Part shown: piece after piece, positions 1-4,330 of the stretch
Layout: each line of letters opens with the position of its first letter
Numbering within the stretch: the first letter of the stretch is position 1
Assembly (NCBI GenBank): GCA_964442335.1
Contig: CAYTZI010000125.1
Location: forward strand, 1-6,149
DNA: 6,149 bases
Direction of reading: 5' to 3'
Origin: JBFYTX01 sp964442335
GTDB lineage: Bacteria; Chloroflexota; Dehalococcoidia; Dehalococcoidales; RBG-16-60-22
Program-made: the position numbers and the translations under genes
Notes under the pieces: generated by a model
Database searches by the model: none
What the model was told of the DNA's origin: nothing
What the model saw: the letters and a program-made list of their open reading frames with translations, nothing else

Positions 1-65
1 CCCACGCCCCCGGACTGGAGTCCGGCTCCCGTATCGAGTACGGGACAGGTTTCGCCGGAATGACA
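1..65. repeat. Palindromic intergenic repeat, copy A
   Basis: Two adjacent hairpins can be read directly: CGGACT-GG-AGTCCG at 11-24 and TCCCGTA-TCGAG-TACGGGA at 27-45. The block ends in 'ggaatgaca' at 57-65. Its first 12 bases (1-12, cccacgcccccg) recur exactly at 123-134, where a second palindromic block ends in 'gaatgaca'. This looks like a member of a dispersed, non-coding palindromic repeat family lying downstream of etfB. A run of nine T follows at 66-74, but it is about 20 bases from the second hairpin, so a plus-strand terminator is doubtful. The left boundary is cut by the window edge. Confidence 0.6.
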
Positions 66-80
66 TTTTTTTTTGCCCTC

Positions 81-110
81 ACCTCTTTCTTCTCCCACGA
101 GGGGAGAGGA
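81..110. repeat. Short pyrimidine/purine hairpin element
   Basis: TCTCCC (91-96) pairs with GGGAGA (102-107) across a 5-base loop, and can extend to 88-110 with one wobble pair. The sequence resembles the other 'ctctccc...gggagag' hairpins in this window (2284-2313 and 2619-2641), so it is probably a diverged member of that repeat class. No coding function is apparent. Confidence 0.4.
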
Positions 111-121
111 CGATTTTATTA

Positions 122-169
122 CCCCACGCCCCCGATATTCTTCAGTCGCCGGGCTCCTTCAGAATGACA
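122..169. repeat. Palindromic intergenic repeat, copy B
   Basis: This begins with the 12-base sequence also found at positions 1-12 and ends in 'agaatgaca'. ATTCT (137-141) and AGAAT (161-165) form the ends of an imperfect palindrome. It lies only 10 bases past the etfB stop codon. It could contribute a weak 3' hairpin to the etfB transcript, but no T-run follows on that strand, so a Rho-independent terminator is not supported. Confidence 0.45.
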
Positions 170-178
170 GCCTGTTTT

Positions 179-964
179 TCAGCACAGGCCGGCCTTTTTC
201 AGGCGTTCGACGAGGGTATCGACCTGCTGCTCAAGGGTGCCTTCGAGAACCTCGGCCTGGTGGACGCGCTGCGGGAAGAAGACCTTGATGACCTGGGTGG
301 AAGAGCCGGCCAGCCCCACCGTAGCGGGGTCAATGTTAAGTTCGCTGTTGGTCCAGGTAGTGACAGCGGCGCTCCTGGATTTCATGATGCCGCGCAGAGA
401 GGGGAGGCGGGGAACGTTGATTTCTTTAGCGACGGTGATAACGGCGGGAAGGGTGGTCTCTAAAACCTCATGGCCGTCCTCGACGGCGCGGGTGACGCGC
501 AGGTAAGTATCCCTGATTTCTTCTATTTTACTGACGTAGGCGATGAAGGGAACGCCGAGCATCTCCGCCATCTCCGGGCCCACCTGCCCGGTATCCCCGT
601 CGAGGGTCTGGCGGCCGCAGATGACGAGGTCGAACTGCCCCAGCTTCTGAATCGACTTCGAGAGCGTGTTGGCGGTCGCCCAGGTATCGGCCACGGCGAA
701 AGCGCGGTCGGAGAGCAACACCGCCTCATCGGCGCCGAGGGAGACAGCCTCGCGGAGCGCCGCCTCCGCCTGCGGGGGACCCATGGAAAGAACGGTCACG
801 TTACCGCCGTGCTGCTCCCTGAGCCGGACGCCTTCCTCCAGCGCGTAGGTATCGAAGGGGTTGATGATGTTATCGATGCCCTGCCGGATCAGCGAGTTCG
901 TCTGGGGGTCGATTTTGACCTCGGTGGTGCCGGGCACCTGCTTGATACAGACGACGACGTTCAT
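179..964 (-). CDS. etfB: Electron transfer flavoprotein, beta subunit (EtfB)
   Basis: This 261-residue protein has the usual EtfB length. EtfB pairs with EtfA to form a soluble flavoprotein that takes electrons from acyl-CoA dehydrogenases. The N-terminus (MNVVVCIKQVPGT) is typical, as is the stretch MGPPQAEAALREAVSLGAD (residues 61-79). The PROSITE-style ETF-beta signature is matched in full at residues 157-177 (V-x-R..EDG-x-E..P-x-VI-T), followed by NVPRLPSLRGIMK. Residues 117-131, GRQTLDGDTGQVGPE, closely resemble the corresponding loop of electron-bifurcating ETFs such as that of Acidaminococcus, as I remember that sequence. The start codon overlaps the stop of the dehydrogenase gene by 4 bases (ATGA), so translation is probably coupled; a weak GGAAGG lies 10 bases upstream. 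No etfA follows within the 178 bases left in the window, which is unusual. The family call is secure; bifurcation is inferred. Confidence 0.95.
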   Translation of the reverse strand: MNVVVCIKQVPGTTEVKIDPQTNSLIRQGIDNIINPFDTYALEEGVRLREQHGGNVTVLSMGPPQAEAALREAVSLGADEAVLLSDRAFAVADTWATANTLSKSIQKLGQFDLVICGRQTLDGDTGQVGPEMAEMLGVPFIAYVSKIEEIRDTYLRVTRAVEDGHEVLETTLPAVITVAKEINVPRLPSLRGIMKSRSAAVTTWTNSELNIDPATVGLAGSSTQVIKVFFPQRVHQAEVLEGTLEQQVDTLVERLKKAGLC

Positions 965-2118
965 GCCGTGCGGGCCTTCCGCTTGCGCAGGTTCACGGCG
1001 ATGGCGCTCCGCAGAATCTGGTTGGTGCCCTCGTAAATCTGGAGGATTTTAGCGTCCCGCATCATCTTTTCCACGGGGTAATCGCGCATATAGCCGGAGC
1101 CGCCGCATATCTGGACGGCGTCCAAGGTCACCTTCATGGCGGCGTCCGAGGCGAAGACCTTGGCCATGGCGGAGGACTCGGTGACGGCCTTGGCGCCGCT
1201 ATCGACGAAGCGGGCGGCGGCATACACTAAAGCGCGGGCGGCCTCCACCTGGATAGCCATATCCGCCAGCATGTGCTGGACAACCGGCATGTTGATTATC
1301 TGCTGGTCGAACTGGACGCGCTGCTCGGCGTAGTCCACGGCGGCCTCAAGAGCACCCTGCGCCAGACCCACCGCCTGGGCGCCGATGCCGGGACGGGACT
1401 TATCGAAGAGGCGCATCGCCTGGATAAAGCCCGTGCCGGGCCTGCCGAGGAGATTTTCCTCGGGGACAAAGCAGTCCTTAAAGACAAGCTCGCGCGTGGC
1501 CGACGTGCGGATGCCGAGCTTCTTTTCCTTCTTGCCGAAGGTAAAGCCGTCCATTCCTTTTTCCAGGATAAGGGCGGAAGCGCCGCGGGCGCCTTTGGTT
1601 TTGTCCGTCAGGGCGATAACGGTATAGATTTCCGCCTCGCCGCCGTTGGTGATGAACTGCTTGGTACCGTTGAGCAGGTAGCCGCCATCGACCTTATCCG
1701 CGGTGGTCTTGATGTTGGCGGCGTCCGAACCGGCGGTGGGCTCGGTGATGGCGAAGGCGGCCAGCTTTTTACCGGAGGCGATATCCGGCAGGTATCTCTT
1801 TTTCTGCTCCTCGGTGCCGTACTCCATCAGAGTCATGGAGCCAAGGGCGCTGGCGGCGTAGGTGACGGCCACGCCGCTGCAAACGCGGCTCAGCTCCTCG
1901 GTGACAAGGCAGAGGTCAAGGCAGCCGCCGCCAAGTCCATCGTAAGCCTCCGGGATGAAGACGCGGAACATATCGGCGGCAGCGAGGTCGTGGACGATGT
2001 CCCAGGGGAACTCCTCTTTCTCATCGAGCCCGGCGCGAACAGGGAGGACCCTTTCCACGGCGATGCGGCGGGCGAGGTCTTTGATGGTCTTCTGCTGCTC
2101 GGTTAAAAAGTAGTCCAC
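961..2118 (-). CDS. Acyl-CoA dehydrogenase (FAD-dependent, ETF-linked)
   Basis: This 385-residue cytosolic flavoenzyme catalyses alpha,beta-dehydrogenation of an acyl-CoA to the enoyl-CoA and passes electrons to ETF. Family signature 1 is at residues 121-131 (AFAITEPTAGS) and signature 2 at about 337-369 (ICGGSGYMRDYPVEKMMRD then YEGTNQI). The catalytic base is expected to be Glu363 in YEGTNQI, the position used by medium- and short-chain enzymes. Other family features are KQFITNGGEA (153-162), KLGIRTSAT (200-208), SRPGIGAQAVGLAQGALEAA (241-260) and the FAD-contacting RVQFDQQI (267-274). The N-terminal helical domain begins normally (DYFLTEQQK), which supports the GTG start at 2118; AGAGAGG lies 8 bases upstream. 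It is the first gene of an operon with etfB, so EtfB is its likely electron partner. The substrate (short-chain, branched, cyclic or aromatic-derived acyl-CoA) cannot be read from the sequence. Confidence 0.96.
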   Translation of the reverse strand: MDYFLTEQQKTIKDLARRIAVERVLPVRAGLDEKEEFPWDIVHDLAAADMFRVFIPEAYDGLGGGCLDLCLVTEELSRVCSGVAVTYAASALGSMTLMEYGTEEQKKRYLPDIASGKKLAAFAITEPTAGSDAANIKTTADKVDGGYLLNGTKQFITNGGEAEIYTVIALTDKTKGARGASALILEKGMDGFTFGKKEKKLGIRTSATRELVFKDCFVPEENLLGRPGTGFIQAMRLFDKSRPGIGAQAVGLAQGALEAAVDYAEQRVQFDQQIINMPVVQHMLADMAIQVEAARALVYAAARFVDSGAKAVTESSAMAKVFASDAAMKVTLDAVQICGGSGYMRDYPVEKMMRDAKILQIYEGTNQILRSAIAVNLRKRKARTA

Positions 2119-2126
2119 TAAATTTT

Positions 2127-2133
2127 CCTCTCT
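2127..2133 (-). promoter_or_regulatory. Ribosome binding site for the acyl-CoA dehydrogenase
   Basis: The minus strand reads AGAGAGG followed by 8 bases (AAAATTTA) and then GTG. This spacing is ideal and decides the GTG start at 2118. The only nearby upstream ATG is followed one codon later by an in-frame TAG. Confidence 0.75.
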
Positions 2134-2180
2134 ACTTCATACGGGGGGTGGGGAAAGGGATAAGGTTAAAGCTAAAATAA

Positions 2181-2209
2181 ATTATAAGGAGTGAGGAAGG
2201 GGGAGTCAA
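2181..2209 (-). promoter_or_regulatory. Sigma-70-type promoter of the acyl-CoA dehydrogenase-etfB operon
   Basis: On the minus strand the -35 box is TTGACT (2204-2209, 5 of 6 matches) and the -10 box is TATAAT (2181-2186, perfect), separated by exactly 17 bases. Transcription would start near 2174, giving a leader of about 55 bases before the GTG start, with the ribosome site near its 3' end. This is the best-matching promoter in the window. Confidence 0.8.
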
Positions 2210-2222
2210 GGAGGGGAGATGA

Positions 2223-2264
2223 TAGTAACTAGTGACTCATGACCAGTGACTAGTGGTTAGTTAA
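2223..2264. repeat. 7-bp tandem repeat, six units (TAGTGAC type)
   Basis: The sequence divides cleanly into consecutive 7-base units: TAGTAAC, TAGTGAC, TCATGAC, CAGTGAC, TAGTGGT, TAGTTAA. Three units share TGAC at positions 4-7 and four begin TAGT. The array ends 13 bases upstream of the -35 box of the acyl-CoA dehydrogenase promoter. It is either a short heptanucleotide repeat array of the kind known in some bacterial genomes, or a cluster of regulator binding sites. The sequence does not separate the two. Confidence 0.65.
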
Positions 2265-2283
2265 TTACCTCTCCCCCTTTTCG

Positions 2284-2313
2284 TTCCCCCTCTCCGTGGA
2301 CAGAGAGGGGGAA
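2284..2313. repeat. 11-bp-stem hairpin repeat
   Basis: TTCCCCCTCTC (2284-2294) is the exact reverse complement of GAGAGGGGGAA (2303-2313), with an 8-base loop. AAAAG follows on the plus strand, not a T-run. It resembles the hairpin at 2619-2641 and is probably the same class of dispersed repeat. Confidence 0.65.
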
Positions 2314-2320
2314 AAGTAAT

Positions 2321-2346
2321 CCTTCGACAGGCTCAGGATGAGCGGG
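2321..2346. repeat. Dispersed 'ccttcgacaggctcagg' intergenic motif
   Basis: The 26 bases beginning CCTTCGACAGGCTCAGGATG match, from memory, a short intergenic repeat that occurs many times in several bacterial genomes, including Chloroflexota. It directly abuts the next palindromic element. No function is established. Confidence 0.5.
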
Positions 2347-2350
2347 TGAG

Positions 2351-2387
2351 ATTGCAGCGCCTCCGCCTGCGGCGGATGGCTCGCAAT
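2351..2387. repeat. Imperfect palindromic repeat
   Basis: Outer arms ATTGC (2351-2355) and GCAAT (2383-2387) flank an inner hairpin TCCGCC-TGC-GGCGGA (2362-2376). The element ends in 'gcaatgaca', parallel to the 'gaatgaca' ends at 57-65 and 161-169. It is probably another family of the same kind of mobile palindrome. Confidence 0.55.
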
Positions 2388-2507
2388 GACATAGGGAGTA
2401 AAAAGCATGGTAAGAAGAGGATGGTACGAGGGCGGCCAGGGTGGGAAAAGATAAGAGGGAATAAAAAAGGAAGAAGCGAGGGGGTTGGGGAAATGATTCT
2501 CCCTTAT

Positions 2508-2528
2508 TCCCTCCTTACGAAGGAGGGA
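2508..2528. repeat. 9-bp-stem hairpin repeat (ccttacgaagg type)
   Basis: TCCCTCCTT (2508-2516) pairs perfectly with AAGGAGGGA (2520-2528) around a 3-base loop ACG. The upstream arm and its flank (ctcccttattccctccttacga) recur with few changes at the right edge of the window (6128-6149). That indicates a dispersed element rather than a gene-specific structure. Confidence 0.65.
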
Positions 2529-2548
2529 GACAGATTGGCTATAGTTTG

Positions 2549-2569
2549 AAAGGGGTGTTTAAGAGGGGC
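2549..2569. repeat. 21-bp direct repeat, copy 1
   Basis: A 21-base sequence starting AAAGGGGTGTTT and ending AAGAGGGGC is repeated exactly at 2690-2710, 141 bases away. This copy lacks the complementary right arm that the second copy has. It looks like a truncated or recombined half of a palindromic element. Confidence 0.65.
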
Positions 2570-2618
2570 GGAGGGGGAACAACCCTCACCCTATAAGTTA
2601 CGCCCGGGGCTTTGTGTT

Positions 2619-2641
2619 CCCTCTCCCAATGTGGGAGAGGG
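2619..2641. repeat. 10-bp-stem hairpin repeat (ctctccca type)
   Basis: CCCTCTCCCA (2619-2628) is the exact reverse complement of TGGGAGAGGG (2632-2641), with a 3-base loop ATG. The preceding 'ccctcacccta' at 2583-2593 commonly accompanies this type of repeat and is echoed by 'cctcacccctgacccctctcc' at 6022-6042. Confidence 0.65.
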
Positions 2642-2689
2642 CTGCTTCCGGTTAAATCAATATGGACCGGGGCTTGAGGATTTTATGAA

Positions 2690-2710
2690 AAAGGGGTGTT
2701 TAAGAGGGGC
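2690..2710. repeat. 21-bp direct repeat, copy 2
   Basis: This is the exact second copy of the sequence at 2549-2569. Here its 3' half (AAGAGGGGC) is the left arm of the strong hairpin at 2702-2722. The pair of copies brackets the 2619-2641 hairpin, so the whole 2549-2722 block may be a composite of nested repeats. Confidence 0.65.
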
Positions 2711-2728
2711 TACGCCCCTCTTTCTTTT
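2702..2728 (+). terminator. Terminator-like hairpin within the repeat cluster
   Basis: AAGAGGGGC (2702-2710) pairs perfectly with GCCCCTCTT (2714-2722) around the loop TAC, and TCTTTT follows. This has the shape of a Rho-independent terminator. No plus-strand gene precedes it in this window. It could shield the plsC promoter from stray transcription, or simply be the hairpin end of the repeat element. Confidence 0.4.
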
Positions 2729-2734
2729 ACCTCT

Positions 2735-2757
2735 CCCTTCCTTCAACAAAGGAAGGG
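2735..2757. repeat. 9-bp-stem hairpin repeat (cccttcctt type)
   Basis: CCCTTCCTT (2735-2743) pairs with AAGGAAGGG (2749-2757) around the loop CAACA. It follows the terminator-like hairpin by 12 bases and completes the run of palindromes before the plsC promoter. Confidence 0.6.
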
Positions 2758-2802
2758 GGACACAGGGGGATGGTTTCCACAATGGGCAGGAGGTAGGGCG
2801 GA

Positions 2803-2841
2803 GTGTGTCATGGTAGACGGGTCTGGTATAATTACCAGTGA
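2803..2841 (+). other. Candidate 12-codon leader reading frame before plsC
   Basis: GTG at 2803 lies 8 bases after a consensus AGGAGGT (2788-2794). The frame reads 12 codons (VCHGRRVWYNYQ) and stops with TGA at 2839-2841, directly before the plsC ATG at 2842 and in the same frame. This arrangement would allow re-initiation at plsC. The frame overlaps the putative promoter, so both cannot be used by one transcript. It is short enough to be chance, so it is listed as a candidate only. Confidence 0.2.
2805..2832 (+). promoter_or_regulatory. Extended -10 promoter for plsC-ispH-patB
   Basis: The -10 box TATAAT (2827-2832) is perfect and is preceded by TG one base upstream (2824-2825), giving a full extended -10 element. 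The best -35 candidate is GTGTCA (2805-2810, 4 of 6 matches) with a 16-base spacer. Transcription would begin near 2839, only 2-3 bases before the plsC ATG at 2842, so the mRNA would be essentially leaderless. Confidence 0.6.
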
Positions 2842-2850
2842 ATGCACTGG
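2823..2850. promoter_or_regulatory. Two overlapping dyads over the plsC -10 box and start codon
   Basis: CTGGTA-TAAT-TACCAG (2823-2838) spans the -10 box. CCAGTG-AATG-CACTGG (2835-2850) places the plsC ATG in its 4-base loop. The two share CCAG (2835-2838), so CTGG/CCAG/CTGG blocks recur every 12 bases. As DNA this could be an operator. As RNA the hairpins would be mutually exclusive. Six-bp arms are short, so chance cannot be excluded. Confidence 0.4.
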
Positions 2851-3492
2851 GTCTATTACTTCGGGCGGGGCATCATAAGGATAGTGGTCTTTCCCTTTGC
2901 GGGGTGGAGGGTAAAGGGGAGGGAAAACATACCGGGGGAGGGGCCATATATCATCGTCTGCAACCACCTGCACATCGCCGACCCGCCGGTGGTGGCGGCA
3001 AGCACGCCGCTGAAATGCGTCTTCATGGCTAAAGAAGAGCTCTGGCGCAGCGGGTGGTCGAGGTTCTGGGTGGAGAACTTCGGGGCTTTCCCGGTGAGGA
3101 AGGGAGTCATAGATACGGAGGCCATAAGGCGGGCGAAGCACTGGCTGAAAAAAGGCGTATCGGTGGTGGTGTTCCCGGAGGGAGGGAGGAGCAAAAACGC
3201 CCGGCTCCAGACGGCTTACGCCGGTGCGGCGCTGATAGCGGTGCACACGGGAACGCCCGTCCTGCCGGTAAGCATCGCCGGGAGCGACAAGTTCAACGAC
3301 CTGGCATGGTGCTTTTTCCACCGGCCGCGCATGACGGTGACGTTCGGGGAGCCGTTCAATCCACCATCCGTCAACGGGAAATCGACGCGGGAGCAGCGCA
3401 ACGAACTGATGAACGACATCATGAAGAGAATCGCCGCGCTCCTGCCGACGGAATACCGAGGCGCATATGACAGCGAAAAGACCGGTAATTGA
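2842..3492 (+). CDS. plsC: 1-acyl-sn-glycerol-3-phosphate acyltransferase (PlsC family)
   Basis: This 216-residue member of the PlsC/LPLAT acyltransferase family transfers an acyl group to lysophosphatidate to form phosphatidate at the cytoplasmic membrane. Four family motifs appear in order: NHLHIADP with the catalytic His42-x4-Asp47, GAFPVRKG (81-88), FPEGGRS (111-117, usually FPEGTRS) and TPVLPVSIAG (138-147). The N-terminus is short and hydrophobic (WVYYFGRGIIRIVVFPFAGW, 3-22), fitting membrane association, and leads into VKGRENIPGEGP as expected. ATG 2842 is the first possible start, because an in-frame TGA sits immediately before it; it has no Shine-Dalgarno. The gene overlaps ispH by 26 bases, and plsC-ispH adjacency is common in bacteria. 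Close relatives can use other lysophospholipid acceptors, so the exact substrate is inferred. Confidence 0.92.
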   Translation: MHWVYYFGRGIIRIVVFPFAGWRVKGRENIPGEGPYIIVCNHLHIADPPVVAASTPLKCVFMAKEELWRSGWSRFWVENFGAFPVRKGVIDTEAIRRAKHWLKKGVSVVVFPEGGRSKNARLQTAYAGAALIAVHTGTPVLPVSIAGSDKFNDLAWCFFHRPRMTVTFGEPFNPPSVNGKSTREQRNELMNDIMKRIAALLPTEYRGAYDSEKTGN

Positions 3493-4330
3493 AAAGGCCG
3501 CGCGGACGGGCTTCTGCTTCGGGGTAAGGCGGGCCATCAACATCCTCGAGAAGACTGCCTACCAGAGGGGCGGGGTGGAGACGCTGGGGGCGGTCGTGCA
3601 CAACCAGCAGGTGCTGCAAAAGCTCGGGGAAATAGGCGTAAGGACCGTCAACGATATCGAGGACATCCAGGGCGAAACGGTGGTCACCAGCTCGCACGGG
3701 GTCAGCCCGGACCTGGAAGAAAAACTGAACGAACGCTACGAGGTCATCAGCACGACCTGCCAGAACGTGCGGCGCGCCCAGACCGCCGCCGCCAGGCTCG
3801 AGGAGTCCGGCTTCTTCGTCATTGTCTACGGGGACGCCGACCACCCGGAGGTCAGGGGAATACTGGGCCGGGCGAAAGGCAAAGGGCTGGCCACCACCGA
3901 CGAAAGAGCGGTCGCCGCGCTGGACCCGCTGCCGCGCAAGCTCGGGGTGCTCTCGCAGACGACACAGGTGCCGGCCCACTTCGCGGAGTTCATCAAAAGG
4001 ATAATCGACCTGGCACTGAAGGAAAACTCCGAGATACGAGTAATAGACACCATCTGCCACGACCTGCGGGAACGGCAGGCGGCGGCGCTAGAGCTGGCGC
4101 ACCGGGCCGACCTGATGCTGGTGGTGGGGGGGCGCTCCAGCGCCAACACCAACCGCATCGCCGAGCTATGCTCACGGGTCACAGAAACGCACCTCATCGA
4201 GACAGCCACCGATATCAAATCGGGCTGGCTCAAAGGCAAGAAGCACATCGGGGTAACGTCCGGGGCGTCCACCGCCGAGGGAACGGTCGGGGAGGTCATG
4301 AAAAAGCTGGAAGAGATGACGGCGGCATGA
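3467..4330 (+). CDS. ispH: 4-hydroxy-3-methylbut-2-enyl diphosphate reductase (IspH/LytB)
   Basis: IspH is the last enzyme of the MEP pathway, a cytosolic iron-sulfur protein that reduces HMBPP to IPP and DMAPP. At 287 residues it is within the normal range. The three cluster-binding cysteines are visible: Cys17 (GFCFGV), Cys98 (TTCQNV) and Cys197 (DTICHDLRERQ). Active-site residues seen are His45 (VVHNQQV), His77 (SSHGVSP), His126 and Glu128 (DHPEVRG), Thr165/166 (SQTT), Ser225 and Asn227 (SSANTN) and Ser268 (GAST). TTCQNV replaces the usual TTCPxV, and SSAN replaces the usual SSN pattern with Ala at one serine; the catalytic set is otherwise intact. ATG 3467 lies inside the plsC end, with a weak GAGG 5 bases upstream. 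Its stop overlaps the next start by ATGA. Confidence 0.97.
   Translation: MTAKRPVIEKAARTGFCFGVRRAINILEKTAYQRGGVETLGAVVHNQQVLQKLGEIGVRTVNDIEDIQGETVVTSSHGVSPDLEEKLNERYEVISTTCQNVRRAQTAAARLEESGFFVIVYGDADHPEVRGILGRAKGKGLATTDERAVAALDPLPRKLGVLSQTTQVPAHFAEFIKRIIDLALKENSEIRVIDTICHDLRERQAAALELAHRADLMLVVGGRSSANTNRIAELCSRVTETHLIETATDIKSGWLKGKKHIGVTSGASTAEGTVGEVMKKLEEMTAA

Larger units (their letters stand above)
2119..2841. other. Divergent intergenic region packed with short repeats
   Basis: These 720 bases separate two divergent operons and contain no convincing gene. They hold a minus-strand promoter near the left end and a plus-strand promoter at the right end. Between them is a patchwork of a 7-bp tandem repeat, five strong hairpins, a 21-bp direct repeat in two copies, and two recognisable dispersed-repeat motifs. 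The stretch from about 2396 to 2500 is strongly purine-biased on the plus strand. Open frames here, such as 2346-2549, run through the repeats with biased low-complexity composition and lack family resemblance, so they are not called as genes. Confidence 0.75.

Noticed and set aside
1..66. Minus-strand ATG at 64-66 with a frame open to the window edge, considered as the start of etfA
   Set aside because: The 22 visible residues (starting MSFRRNLSRTRYG) are the palindromic repeat read through and do not resemble an EtfA N-terminus.
11..74. Hairpins at 11-45 with a nine-T run at 66-74 as a plus-strand Rho-independent terminator
   Set aside because: The T-run is about 20 bases from the stem and the hairpins belong to a repeat family; no plus-strand gene precedes it in view.
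470..1036. A 188-codon plus-strand open frame opposite etfB
   Set aside because: Antisense shadow of etfB with no family resemblance.
1273..2106. A 277-codon plus-strand open frame opposite the acyl-CoA dehydrogenase gene
   Set aside because: It is entirely antisense to a gene with complete family signatures and has no recognisable domain; long antisense frames are expected in GC-rich genes.
2346..2549. A 67-codon plus-strand frame in the divergent intergenic region
   Set aside because: Runs through palindromic repeats and a purine tract, is dominated by Arg, Lys and Gly, and has no ribosome site at its start.
2223..2757. A CRISPR array among the intergenic repeats
   Set aside because: Repeats are 7-bp tandem units or unrelated hairpins without regular spacers, and no cas gene is present.
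2810..2878. A 22-codon frame from ATG 2810 overlapping the plsC start
   Set aside because: It is out of frame with plsC, its ribosome site is 15 bases away, which is too far, and the peptide is low-complexity Ser/Gly/Thr.
3419..4060. A 213-codon minus-strand frame (and similar frames at 2743-3543 and 3826-4497) opposite plsC, ispH and patB
   Set aside because: Antisense to genes whose catalytic residues are intact; composition is that of reversed coding sequence.
4168..4326. An N-terminal extension of patB from an upstream in-frame ATG
   Set aside because: The extra 53 residues are ispH read out of frame; family members begin at the ATG at 4327, which also forms a 4-base overlap with the ispH stop.
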